From: Paraburkholderia domus
GTDB lineage: Bacteria; Pseudomonadota; Gammaproteobacteria; Burkholderiales; Burkholderiaceae
NCBI RefSeq assembly: GCF_905220705.1
Contig: NZ_CAJNAT010000003.1
Span: 490,419-554,418, forward strand
DNA: 64,000 nucleotides
Direction: 5' to 3'
The position numbers and the translations under genes are program-made. This document shows positions 28,441-37,254 of the stretch, one piece after another. Each line of letters starts with the position of its first letter. Within the stretch, counting starts at the first letter, position 1. The notes under the pieces were generated by a model. It saw nothing but the letters and a program-made list of their open reading frames with translations, had not been told where the DNA came from and made no database searches.

Positions 28441-28445
28441 CATCG

Positions 28446-29636
28446 ATGGAACAAGACTACGTCCTGATTGTGGAACCCAACCTCACCGGCCATCGCTGGC
28501 GCTATGTCGAATGGATCATGCAGGCCTGCACGGAAGCCGGCTATCCGTGCATGCTCGCGACGGAGTCCGCCAACGAAGACCATCGGCTCGCCAGACAGAT
28601 CGTCGCCGCGAACCGTGCGGATCTGCAGATCGCGTTCGTCGATCCGCAGGAGCGGCCACGCGGCCTGCTGGGCCAGTCGAACCAGTACTCGCGCTTTCAC
28701 CGCTATTTCAAGCGCGTACATAGAGTCGTCAGCCATGCGCAACCGATCAGGCTGGTGGTTGTGCCCTACGTCGATTACTTTTTCTATGCTTTGCCGTTTC
28801 TCGGCTCGCCGTTTCGCAAGACACCGTGGATCGGCATCACCATGCGTTCGACGTTCCATCATCACAAGGTCGGCATCAAGTCGCCTGATCGTCCGATCGT
28901 GAATGCGATCAAGGCACTGCTTTTCAAGCGCGCAATCCAGACCCCCGGCTTGCGCACGCTGCTGACAATCGACCCGACGCTGCCGGAATGGTCGGCGCAC
29001 AACGCCTCGAAGAACAGCGCGGCCGTCGCCTACGTGGCGGACCCGTTTCCCGACGAGCGAGCGGAAAATCCGGTGCTGGCCCGCGAGCGGCTCGGACTGG
29101 ACCTCACGCAACGTTATCTGCTGGTGTACGGCTCGATCACCGAACGCAAAGGCATCTACGAACTGGTTCACGCGCTGACCCGTCTGGAGCACGCGCCCAC
29201 GCTGATCGTTGCGGGCGAGCAGGACGCGGGCACGCGCCATTTCATGCGCAATCATGTGCGCAGCCTCACGCCCGCGCCAGTGATACTGGATTCGTTCATT
29301 GCGAACGACGTCGAGCGCGATCTGTTCTCCGCCTGCGACGCAGTCTGGCTAGGTTACAAGGGACACTATGGAATGAGCGGCGTGCTCGTGCAGGCGTACC
29401 GCTTCGGCAAGCCCGTGATTGCAACAGAAGACGGACTGATCGGCTGGTTCAGCCGGCGCTGCGAACTGGGACCGATTCTGAGCGACCTGAGCTCCGCTTC
29501 GATCGGCCGTGCGATCACGGAGACGATGACCTCGTGGCCGCACGCGCCGCAAGCCGTTCCGGCGGCACGCGAAGATCTGCTGTCACGGCATACGCTCCGG
29601 CAATTCAAGCAGACCCTGCTTCAGCAGATGGCCTGA
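28446..29636 (+). CDS. putative GT4-like glycosyltransferase
   Basis: 396 residues from ATG 28446 (MEQDYVLIVEPNLTGHRWRY). GT-B-like organisation with a second-domain start RYLLVYGSITERKGIYELVH, VILDSFIANDVERDLFSACD and GYKGHYGMSGVLVQAYRFGK, where the usual E-rich donor motif is replaced by SGVLVQAYRFGKPV. This resembles glycosyltransferases of polysaccharide loci but is more divergent than its neighbours. No good Shine-Dalgarno sequence is visible because the tandem 10-bp repeats occupy that place. It is divergent from the wzx gene and convergent with the acyltransferase at 29757. Confidence 0.8.
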   Translation: MEQDYVLIVEPNLTGHRWRYVEWIMQACTEAGYPCMLATESANEDHRLARQIVAANRADLQIAFVDPQERPRGLLGQSNQYSRFHRYFKRVHRVVSHAQPIRLVVVPYVDYFFYALPFLGSPFRKTPWIGITMRSTFHHHKVGIKSPDRPIVNAIKALLFKRAIQTPGLRTLLTIDPTLPEWSAHNASKNSAAVAYVADPFPDERAENPVLARERLGLDLTQRYLLVYGSITERKGIYELVHALTRLEHAPTLIVAGEQDAGTRHFMRNHVRSLTPAPVILDSFIANDVERDLFSACDAVWLGYKGHYGMSGVLVQAYRFGKPVIATEDGLIGWFSRRCELGPILSDLSSASIGRAITETMTSWPHAPQAVPAAREDLLSRHTLRQFKQTLLQQMA

Positions 29637-29756
29637 TCCGGCAACACGCCCTTCGACGCACCATCACCTCGGCAGACAGACGAGACTTAGAGGCTCGAAT
29701 GGCTCCATGCGCCATTCTCTGGCCGGCAGCGGGGCCGGCCGCACGGTTGAGCATAC

Positions 29757-30905
29757 TCAGGATAACTGGCCACCCGCAACAGGCACTTCTTCCCGCACCG
29801 AACTGTTGCGCTTTTCAGGGAACAGCGCATTACGCATACGCAGGAACGGATACTCGATCGCGCGGGTTGTGACATAGCCGATCGCAATCGCGAAAGCGAA
29901 CTGCGCGGTGAGCGCCACAATCCAGATCACGCTCGGTGCAAGACCCATCGCGGTTGCTTTGCGAATCAGCATGTCGCCCGGGGCGAGCGCAAGCGAATGC
30001 CACAGGTAAATGCCGTACGAATAGAGGCCGATCCAGGCAATCCCGCGATACACCCACGACGAACGAAGCGATCCCGAATACTCCAGCACGAACACAATCA
30101 GCGCGGCGAAACCGATCGCCTGAATCGTGTAACCGATGCTTTCGTCGAGCGCGAAGTGTGGCGTCGCAAAGGCGAGCCACGCGCATAGCGCCACGATGCT
30201 GGCGACCAGCAGCCACTTGCGCTTCGCGAGTTGATGGTAGACACCCGGTTTCATCCAGTAGATCGCGGACAGGATCACGCCGACCAGCAAACTGTCGATC
30301 CGGTATTGCGTGTACGCGAATGCTCCTTCCAGGTTGCCGCCCGCCACCGCGAAGCAGCGCGCGGTGAGCACCACCGCGCAGATTCCGGTGAGCACGCCGA
30401 CAATCGTCCATGCGCCGAGACGCCAGCGCGCGAACAGCAATAGCAGCGCTGGCAGGACGAGATAAAAGTGTTCTTCGACCGCGAGACTCCAGGTCTGGGT
30501 AATCGAGGTGCCCAGATAGTTCTGCAGGTGGGTCAGGTTCTGGAACAGAAACGTATTCCACGGATGGCGCCCGGCCAGCACATGAAAGGCGATCAGGATG
30601 TAATACGCGGGCCAGATGCGGAAAATCCGCCGGATGATAAAGCGCTTGGCGTCGACGTTACCTGTTTCGGCGTACTGCCGGAGCAGCAGGCCGCCAACCA
30701 GAAAGCCGCTGAGCGTAAAGAACAGATTGACGCCTTCACGCCCAAAATTCTTCAGGGGGTACTCGACGATATGGATCAGGAAGTTGTCAGTATGAACGGC
30801 GTGAAAATGAAAGCCCATCACCATGATAATCGCGATGCCGCGCACGAAATCCAGCTCGATGGCTCGCTTGCCTGTTGCGGGTCCCGCCCCGCCGAATAAT
30901 TTCAT
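29757..30905 (-). CDS. AT3-family membrane acyltransferase (OafA-like)
   Basis: 382 residues from ATG 30905, with GGGGAG about eight bases upstream. Ten or so membrane helices. Family marks: RAIELDFVRGIAIIMVMGFH (with the conserved Arg and His), VNLFFTLSGFLVGGLLLRQY, RRIFRIWPAYY, and TWSLAVEEHFYLVLPALLLL. These proteins O-acetylate (sometimes succinylate) polysaccharides from the membrane. Within this locus it is a likely tailoring enzyme for the exopolysaccharide repeat. Its stop is 120 bases from that of the convergent glycosyltransferase. Confidence 0.92.
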   Translation of the reverse strand: MKLFGGAGPATGKRAIELDFVRGIAIIMVMGFHFHAVHTDNFLIHIVEYPLKNFGREGVNLFFTLSGFLVGGLLLRQYAETGNVDAKRFIIRRIFRIWPAYYILIAFHVLAGRHPWNTFLFQNLTHLQNYLGTSITQTWSLAVEEHFYLVLPALLLLFARWRLGAWTIVGVLTGICAVVLTARCFAVAGGNLEGAFAYTQYRIDSLLVGVILSAIYWMKPGVYHQLAKRKWLLVASIVALCAWLAFATPHFALDESIGYTIQAIGFAALIVFVLEYSGSLRSSWVYRGIAWIGLYSYGIYLWHSLALAPGDMLIRKATAMGLAPSVIWIVALTAQFAFAIAIGYVTTRAIEYPFLRMRNALFPEKRNSSVREEVPVAGGQLS

Positions 30906-31186
30906 GTTTTTCTCCCCTGTCACCATTCGCGGGCGCATGTCCCTTTTTGCATCTTCGGTGGCGGCACGCGTGCGTGCGCGCCAACATCAAGGCATTGGCC
31001 GACAACATAAGGAAGTGTGCGCGCGTCTTGCAGTGACCGCCCTTGCCACTGTCGCCAGAATCCAGGCAATCGGCGACGAAACCGGACACGCGCAACGGCC
31101 AAGCGCGCAGTTTCCCGCACAATGACCCGATGCGAGACCGTCCGCTTAGACCGACGGCGGATCGACAGCACGGGGAGGAATCAGCA

Positions 31187-32680
31187 ATGCGCCATCAGTA
31201 TGCGACGCTCTGGATATGGTTTTTACTGTTACCGCTTTCGCTGGACTATAAAGCGACCGACGCCAACGTAGGCCACTTCGCCCAATCCGCGCTGGTGATC
31301 CCAGCAATCGCCGCGGGCCTCGCCCTCGTGCTGATCGCACCACGCTTTCACGACCGCTCGCGGTTACGCTCGGCGGTCACTTTCAGCATGCTGCTGTGTG
31401 TGTTCGGCAGCATCGTCGCCCAGCTGGTTCAGGATAACGACACCGGCAACTATCTGCGTGTCCTGCTGCCGTTCGCACTGTTTGCGCTCGGCTATTTCGT
31501 GGCCTGCCGTCCGTGGAGCGAATACAGAATCTCGCAGTTCGAGAGAGCCCTGTTCTTCGCCAACGTGATCAGTCTCGTGTTCACCTTAATCTACGGCATG
31601 GCGACCGGGGGCGATCTCGAAGACGTCCGCTATCGCATCATCTCGGTGACGTTGCTTGGGCTGCAAGGCGTGCTGCTGCACGAATTCATCGTCGCCAAAC
31701 GCTATTCCTTTTTCACGATCGCTGTGTTCGCCGCCAGTGTGATCGTCGAGTTGCTGAGCGTCACGCGCAGTTTGCTGCTCGGCACTGTATTGCTGTTCCT
31801 GATGGCTATGGCGCTGTCCGCGCCGTCGATCCGGCAGGTTTGGCGCGCGGTTGCCCGTACGGTGATCGCGGGCGCCGTGCTGGCCGGCGTGGCCGGGGTC
31901 GCGGCGCTAAGCTTTCCGACCGTCGCCGAGCACTGGACACAGCGTATATTCGCGTCAGAGGAAACAGTCACCGGCAAGGATCCGACCACCATCACCCGCC
32001 TCGCCGAGATGCGCGATCAGTATGACCAGGTGACGGCGTCGCCGGTAACGCTGCTGTTCGGCGCAGGCTACGGCCACTACTACCGCTATTCCCCCGCCTA
32101 CCTGCCGGACCTCGCCGGCCAGATCAGCGAGAAAGACTTCTACGCGATCAACGAATGGGCCGCGGGCCACAACTTCTGGGTCTATCAACTCTTCGCGGGC
32201 GGACTGCTGTTCGGCATCGCCATGCCTTTGGCGACACTCGCCGCGCTGGCGATCTGCTTCTTCTCGTATCGCTACTGGCGCTCGGTGGTGCCCGACGCGC
32301 CCATGCTTCCGGTGCTAGGTCGCGCCATCATGCTGTTTGCCGCACTGCCCGCCACGTCGATCGGCGGCAATCCGCTGGGGCCGCGTTTCTCAGGACTGGT
32401 ATTCGGCCTCGCCCTCGGCCTCATGATCGCCACGCACGCGCGATTGCAGCGCGCACTGCCTGCGCGGGTGAAGCGCACGCCGGCTCCACGGCATTTGCGA
32501 CCGGCCGCGATGCCTGAATTGCCGGGCAGAATCCAGCCCGGCATGGGCCGCGCCGATCTCGCGACGACCCTCGGCATGTCGCGCACGGCAACCGCCGCGC
32601 CCGGCTCCAGCCGGTTCGGCGCCCTCGTGTCGCGCACCGCGTCGACGCCACGCTCCAATCGACCGAATATCGCCCGATGA
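31187..32680 (+). CDS. wzy: O-antigen ligase/polymerase-like membrane protein, Wzy candidate
   Basis: 497 residues from ATG 31187, preceded by GGGGAGGA. Roughly ten membrane helices, a large periplasmic loop between about residues 265 and 340 (including TVTGKDPTTITRLAEMRDQY and FGAGYGHYYRYSPAYLPD), then NEWAAGHNFWVYQLFAGG, a layout typical of Wzy/WaaL proteins. It would polymerise flipped repeats in the periplasm. The last 75 residues are a hydrophilic Arg/Pro-rich cytoplasmic tail. It overlaps the next glycosyltransferase by four bases. Sequence conservation in Wzy is low, so the call rests on topology and context. Confidence 0.8.
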   Translation: MRHQYATLWIWFLLLPLSLDYKATDANVGHFAQSALVIPAIAAGLALVLIAPRFHDRSRLRSAVTFSMLLCVFGSIVAQLVQDNDTGNYLRVLLPFALFALGYFVACRPWSEYRISQFERALFFANVISLVFTLIYGMATGGDLEDVRYRIISVTLLGLQGVLLHEFIVAKRYSFFTIAVFAASVIVELLSVTRSLLLGTVLLFLMAMALSAPSIRQVWRAVARTVIAGAVLAGVAGVAALSFPTVAEHWTQRIFASEETVTGKDPTTITRLAEMRDQYDQVTASPVTLLFGAGYGHYYRYSPAYLPDLAGQISEKDFYAINEWAAGHNFWVYQLFAGGLLFGIAMPLATLAALAICFFSYRYWRSVVPDAPMLPVLGRAIMLFAALPATSIGGNPLGPRFSGLVFGLALGLMIATHARLQRALPARVKRTPAPRHLRPAAMPELPGRIQPGMGRADLATTLGMSRTATAAPGSSRFGALVSRTASTPRSNRPNIAR

Positions 32681-33891
32681 AAATCCTCCATCTGCTTGCA
32701 AGCATCGATCCACGCGCAGGCGGCCCGGTTGAAGGTGTTCGCCGCAGCGGCGCGGCGATGCAGGATGCCGGGCACCAAATCGAAGTGGCCACCTGCGATG
32801 CCCCTGGTGACGCCTACCTGGCGGCCTTTCCGTTTCCGGTCCACGCGTTCGGCCCCGTCAACAGCCGCTACAGCTACAGCGCGCAACTTGCGCCGTGGCT
32901 CGTCGCCAACGCGAACCGGTTCGACGCGGTCATCGTGCACGGCTTGTGGCAGTACCACGGCTTCGCGGCATGGAAAGCGCTGCATAAAAGCGGTGTGCCC
33001 TACTATGTGTACGTGCACGGCATGCTCGACCCGTGGTTCAAACAGGCTTACCCGCTCAAGCATCTGAAGAAGTGGCTGTACTGGCCATGGGCCGAATACC
33101 GGGTGTTGCGCGACGCACGCGCCGTTATCTATACGACCGAGGAAGAGCGCGCACGCGCCCGTCAATCGTTCTGGCTATACCGGGCGCATGAACAGATCGT
33201 GCCGTACGGCGCGACCGTGCCGCCGCTTGAAGCCGCGCCCTTGCGCGAAGCGTTCCTGCAAGCCGTGCCCGGTTTGCGCGGCAAACGCATCGTGCTGTTT
33301 CTCGGCCGCATCCACGTGAAGAAAGGCTGCGATCTGCTGATCGATGCGTTCGCGCGCGTCGCCAGCCGCGATCCGTCGCTGCATCTCATGATTGCGGGTC
33401 CCGACGAGACCGGCTGGGTGGCAAGTTTGCGCGCCCAGGCCCAGGCAGCCGGCATCGCGCACCGCATCAGTCTGCCGGGCATGCTGCAGGGCGATCTCAA
33501 GTGGGGCGCATTTCATGCAAGCGACGTGTTCATTCTGCCCTCGCATCAGGAAAACTTCGGCGTAGCAGTTGCTGAAGCGCTCGGCTGCGGACTGCCCGCG
33601 CTGATCTCGGACAAGGTCAACGTGTGGCGCGAGATCGAAGCGGACGGCGCAGGAATGGTTGCCGCCGACACGGTCGATGGTACGGAAAAGAATCTCGTGC
33701 GCTGGCTCGAACTCGACGACAGCACGCGCGCCACCATGCGCGCTCAGGCGACTCGCACTTTCGAAGCACGCTTCCGGGTCGAAACCATGGTCAGCGCGCT
33801 GACCGCTCTGCTGGAAACTAAGGGCGGTGCCGGCGAAACGCGTGAAAGCACGCCCCCCACGCTGCGCGAAGCCACTCAACCGAGCCGGTAA
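32677..33891 (+). CDS. GT4-family glycosyltransferase
   Basis: 404 residues from ATG 32677, overlapping the wzy stop (ATGA). It begins MKILHLLASIDPRAGGPVEG; acceptor-domain features HGLWQYHGFAAW and VHGMLDPWFK; donor domain from IVLFLGRIHVKKGCDLLIDA to PSHQENFGVAVAEALGCGLP (EX7E motif). Retaining GT-B enzyme expected to extend the lipid-linked repeat at the cytoplasmic face. A 9-bp-arm hairpin follows its stop. The VHGMLDPW block is common in WcaI/WcaL-neighbour enzymes, but the sugar is not known. Confidence 0.9.
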   Translation: MKILHLLASIDPRAGGPVEGVRRSGAAMQDAGHQIEVATCDAPGDAYLAAFPFPVHAFGPVNSRYSYSAQLAPWLVANANRFDAVIVHGLWQYHGFAAWKALHKSGVPYYVYVHGMLDPWFKQAYPLKHLKKWLYWPWAEYRVLRDARAVIYTTEEERARARQSFWLYRAHEQIVPYGATVPPLEAAPLREAFLQAVPGLRGKRIVLFLGRIHVKKGCDLLIDAFARVASRDPSLHLMIAGPDETGWVASLRAQAQAAGIAHRISLPGMLQGDLKWGAFHASDVFILPSHQENFGVAVAEALGCGLPALISDKVNVWREIEADGAGMVAADTVDGTEKNLVRWLELDDSTRATMRAQATRTFEARFRVETMVSALTALLETKGGAGETRESTPPTLREATQPSR

Positions 33892-33895
33892 CCGG

Positions 33896-33931
33896 GCCGG
33901 TGACCGTGCGCCGCCAAGCGCAGTCACCGGC
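33896..33931. terminator. hairpin between convergent genes, candidate terminator
   Basis: GCCGGTGAC at 33896-33904 pairs perfectly with GTCACCGGC at 33923-33931. It sits in the 45-base gap between two converging stop codons. There is no long T-run, so termination strength is uncertain. Confidence 0.45.
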
Positions 33932-33936
33932 GGTCT

Positions 33937-35679
33937 TCATTGCTCTTTCATCAACGGTGTCAAGGTCGAGGCTGCAATCGGCAGGTTTTCGGCTTGAGGC
34001 TGCTGCGGCTGAGTCGACATCAGCGAACTGTTGGCAGCCTCGACCCGTGTGTTGCCGACCACATCCGGCACGTCCAGTTGCCGCACCAGATGACCCGCGA
34101 GCCGCAGCGAAAGCGCGGCGATCGTGATGGTCGGAAAGTTGGCGCCGACGGTTGGAAACACCGAACTGCCCGCCACGTAGAGATTGCTCATCCCATGCAT
34201 CTTGCAATCGCGATCGACCACACCTTCACGCGGTGAATCGTGCATGCGCGTGGTGCCCATGTGGTGCCACGTGCCCTCCAGCTTCGCGGGCCAGGGGCGG
34301 CCTTCGAGCGGCGCATCGAGTTCGACGTCCGCGATGCCGGCCAGCTGCAACTCCTGCGCGAGCAACGAGAAGGTCTTGTCGAAGGTGCGCTGCACCTGTT
34401 CGCCCAGACGCCACTCCACCTTCACGCGCGGCATGCCGAACCGGTCCCGCTTATCGGCCGACAACGTGACCCGGCTATCCGGATTGGGCACCGCTTCGAC
34501 GATTGCCTGCAACGTCACGTCGGTGATCAGCAACGGCCATTGCAGGAGCCGCGTCAAACCGTAGCCCACGGTGTGCAGCGGGTGCGCGATCATCGTGGCG
34601 ATATCGTTTTTGAGCCTGCGGCCCGGCTGGTCCTTCTGCAGTAGCGCTTCCTTGCAGTGGATCAGCGCTTCGGACCCCGCGGTTCCTTCACCGTACCAGC
34701 GCGAATAGATCCACACACGTGAATTCAGCAGCTTCTCGCGCTCCATCAACTCCTGCTTTGGCGCGAACTGTGAGGATATCTTCGTGCCGTGTGCGGATAC
34801 CGCGGCATTCTGATAGTGGTACTTGATGTCATACAGTTTGTTGCGAGCGTTGCCTGGACGAAAACGCACCTTTCCGCACATCATCCGCGGATGATCCATG
34901 AAGTACCGGCCTACCAGATCGTTGGCATTGCCAAGGCCCGTTGCGTGCACGTTATTCGAGGCGAGCAGAAGCCGCGCGTTCTCGATGCCACCGGTGGCCA
35001 GCACGAAAATCCGGGCGGTCACCGTCATCTTGCGTCCACTGATGGTCGCCACCTGCAGCCGCGAAATGGACGTGCCCTGAGCATCGGCGTCGATACTCTG
35101 CACATTCGCATACAGAAACACGCGCACCCGCGGTGAGCGCGACAGCTCGTCGCGATAGACCTTACCGAAACGCACTGGCGGGCTGAACTGCGCAACGGTA
35201 TCGCGCATATCGCCGGTGCCGAGCGGTATGCGGCGCACGTCATGGCGCCCGATCTCACGCTCCCAGTAAGCGGGGTCGAAATTCTGCGGGCCGAGCTTCA
35301 ACAGTTCATGCGTACGCGCGTAGTACGGCGCCAGTTCTTCGAGGCCGAACGGCCAGCCGCTGTGCGGGATCCAGTCGCGCTTCTCGAAGTCCCACGGATC
35401 GAGCGGGCGGCACCATCCACCCCAGCAGTTGCTGCTGCCGCCGAAGTAGCGGCTGCGCGAGCCGTCCGCGAACGAATAGGGAAGCCCGGCGTTCTCGCCG
35501 CGATAAAGGTCGCGGGTTTCGTCGTCAGGCCCGAAGCCCCCGCTTTCAAGCATGCAGGTGTCGACCCCGGCCCTCGACATCTCCAATGCAAGCGTAATGC
35601 CGGCGACACCTCCGCCGATGATGCAGACCGTCGTTTCAATGACCGTGTTGTGTTCAACAGTGCGAGTATCGATGAACAT
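33937..35679 (-). CDS. GMC-family FAD-dependent oxidoreductase in the exopolysaccharide locus
   Basis: 580 residues from ATG 35679, with GGGGAGTAGGG directly upstream. N-terminal FAD-binding Rossmann motif VCIIGGGVAGITLALEMSRA (about residue 20), RYFGGSSNCWGGWCRPLDPW, VLATGGIENARLLLASNNVH, and C-terminal GTWHHMGTTRMHDSP plus NLYVAGSSVFPTVGANFPTI. These are the glucose-methanol-choline oxidoreductase signatures with the catalytic His region. It would oxidise a hydroxyl of a sugar or alcohol; no signal peptide is apparent, so it is probably cytoplasmic. Its place next to wcaF suggests modification of a sugar precursor or lipid-linked intermediate, which is inference. Confidence 0.9.
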   Translation of the reverse strand: MFIDTRTVEHNTVIETTVCIIGGGVAGITLALEMSRAGVDTCMLESGGFGPDDETRDLYRGENAGLPYSFADGSRSRYFGGSSNCWGGWCRPLDPWDFEKRDWIPHSGWPFGLEELAPYYARTHELLKLGPQNFDPAYWEREIGRHDVRRIPLGTGDMRDTVAQFSPPVRFGKVYRDELSRSPRVRVFLYANVQSIDADAQGTSISRLQVATISGRKMTVTARIFVLATGGIENARLLLASNNVHATGLGNANDLVGRYFMDHPRMMCGKVRFRPGNARNKLYDIKYHYQNAAVSAHGTKISSQFAPKQELMEREKLLNSRVWIYSRWYGEGTAGSEALIHCKEALLQKDQPGRRLKNDIATMIAHPLHTVGYGLTRLLQWPLLITDVTLQAIVEAVPNPDSRVTLSADKRDRFGMPRVKVEWRLGEQVQRTFDKTFSLLAQELQLAGIADVELDAPLEGRPWPAKLEGTWHHMGTTRMHDSPREGVVDRDCKMHGMSNLYVAGSSVFPTVGANFPTITIAALSLRLAGHLVRQLDVPDVVGNTRVEAANSSLMSTQPQQPQAENLPIAASTLTPLMKEQ

Positions 35680-35910
35680 CCCTACTCCCCATCGTCTTCC
35701 TGCATTCTGAGTGCGTCAATTCGGCTACTCATCCAACCGGGGCTGGCGAGCAAACCACGCAGATGTCGTTACCGAACACGTCATCAGCATCGCCGCGGGC
35801 GTTGATCAAAGCAATCGATCGACAACAATCCCATTGCGGCCGCCGACATACCGGCTTGTGAACGACTTGGCCTCGCCAGCGTATAAACGCTGTGGTTTTC
35901 TATCTGTGCT

Positions 35911-36531
35911 TCAGGTCACGGAACCAAAACGTTTCCGGATAAAACGACAGGGATTGCCGCCGTACACGCCCTCGGGATCGAGCGAACGATGCACGACGGA
36001 CAAAGGTGTCACCACGGCCGAACGGCCAATCGTCACCCCCATCTGCACAACACATTTCGACGTGATCCAGACGCCGTCCTCGATGACGATCGGCGCCACG
36101 CGCAGATCCATCGTGGTGCTCATGTCGTGAGACCCGGCACTCAGGAACGTGCCCTGGGAAATGCAGACGTTCGATCCGATGCGGATCAACGCCTGGTTAT
36201 AGATCCAGACGTCGACGCCGAACCAGCAGTTATCGCCCACTTCCAGATTCCACGGCGACTTCACGCGCAGGGGATGCACGAAGCGGCAACCCACGCCGAT
36301 CTTCGCGCCGAACAGGCGTAACAACGCCACCCGAACCGACGACAGAGGCAGCAGCTTGTTGTTGATCACGCAGGCTTCAACGACAAACCAGATGAGCTCG
36401 ACCAAGGCACCGCGCTTCGCGCAATAGTTTCCCTTTCCGGCCAGGCTCAGATCGATGACACGGCCATTCTCACGGACGTCTTCGACTTCCGGTATGCGGC
36501 CGATGTGCGGATCGTCGGCAACGTTACCCAT
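35911..36531 (-). CDS. wcaF: WcaF-like left-handed beta-helix O-acetyltransferase
   Basis: 206 residues from ATG 36531, with AGGAG eight bases upstream (a GTG six codons earlier is less likely). Hexapeptide-repeat acyltransferase: LRLFGAKIGVGCRFVHPLRV, NCWFGVDVWIYN, SNVCISQGTFLSAGSHD, GVWITSKCVVQMGVTIGRSA, ending YGGNPCRFIRKR. This is the arrangement of colanic acid WcaF-type acetyltransferases, which acetylate a sugar of the lipid-linked repeat. 231 bases separate it from the GMC gene in the same direction; nothing else was seen in that gap. Confidence 0.88.
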   Translation of the reverse strand: MGNVADDPHIGRIPEVEDVRENGRVIDLSLAGKGNYCAKRGALVELIWFVVEACVINNKLLPLSSVRVALLRLFGAKIGVGCRFVHPLRVKSPWNLEVGDNCWFGVDVWIYNQALIRIGSNVCISQGTFLSAGSHDMSTTMDLRVAPIVIEDGVWITSKCVVQMGVTIGRSAVVTPLSVVHRSLDPEGVYGGNPCRFIRKRFGSVT

Positions 36532-36707
36532 CAGATTTCTCCTGACCACGAACGGGAGTCGACATACTCGTGCGTCGTTGTTACATTATGTTTCGACTCC
36601 TTACTAAATGTAGCATCATGGCCGTACAGGGAAGCGTTTTGGCGGCTACACACGTACTGGTTGGCGCACGATAGCTCTATTGAGACCGCATCTTCCTGGG
36701 GAATACG

Positions 36708-37208
36708 ATGACCATCTCGTTCCGGCATACAACCACCTCGCTGTTTCTCACCATCGCCACGTGTGCCGCACCGGCGTTCGCGCAGAACGCAGCGCCCGCT
36801 GCACCGACCCTTGCCGCTACGGCTGCGACCAGCTACGGCACCCCTGCCCCAGCAGCACCCGCCAACCCTGGCGCAGCGCATCGCAACAACGAAGCAAAGT
36901 TGCTGGGCGCCCCACGCGACTACGGGTCGCCCGACGCACAGCAAGGCAATACCGCCGACGCCCAGCAGGCAGCGCTGCTCGACGAACAACGCATGACGGT
37001 GTTGGGCGGAGGGCAAGGCGGGCAGCCGGCTGTGGGCAAGGGCCAGCGCAACAAGGCGCAGGCCGCCGCCAACGGCAAGGTGCGCGTGGCCGGCCAGCCG
37101 GGCGGTCCGAATGCGGCCAACGCCTTGATGCCCGAGGGCGCAGCGAAAACCACTTACGCCGATCCGTACGATCCGGGCAAGCACGCCGTCTACCGATCCC
37201 CGTGGTGA
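36708..37208 (+). CDS. exported Ala/Gly-rich protein of unknown function
   Basis: 166 residues from ATG 36708. Signal peptide MTISFRHTTTSLFLTIATCA with cleavage after AFA. The mature protein is rich in Ala, Gly, Pro, Asn and Gln, with no cysteines or enzymatic motif. It ends TTYADPYDPGKHAVYRSPW. Probably an intrinsically flexible envelope or secreted protein. It is divergent from wcaF (176-base shared upstream region) and convergent with wcaI. Confidence 0.75.
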   Translation: MTISFRHTTTSLFLTIATCAAPAFAQNAAPAAPTLAATAATSYGTPAPAAPANPGAAHRNNEAKLLGAPRDYGSPDAQQGNTADAQQAALLDEQRMTVLGGGQGGQPAVGKGQRNKAQAAANGKVRVAGQPGGPNAANALMPEGAAKTTYADPYDPGKHAVYRSPW

Positions 37209-37226
37209 TATCGCATTCATGAGATG

Positions 37227-37254
37227 GCCGCGTACCGGATCAATCCGGCGCGGC
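37227..37254. terminator. hairpin between convergent genes, overlapping the wcaI 3' end
   Basis: GCCGCG, TA, CCGGAT, a CA loop, ATCCGG, CGCGGC: a near-perfect 12-bp stem with a two-base bulge. It overlaps the last codons of wcaI. A T-run is lacking; candidate bidirectional terminator. Confidence 0.5.
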
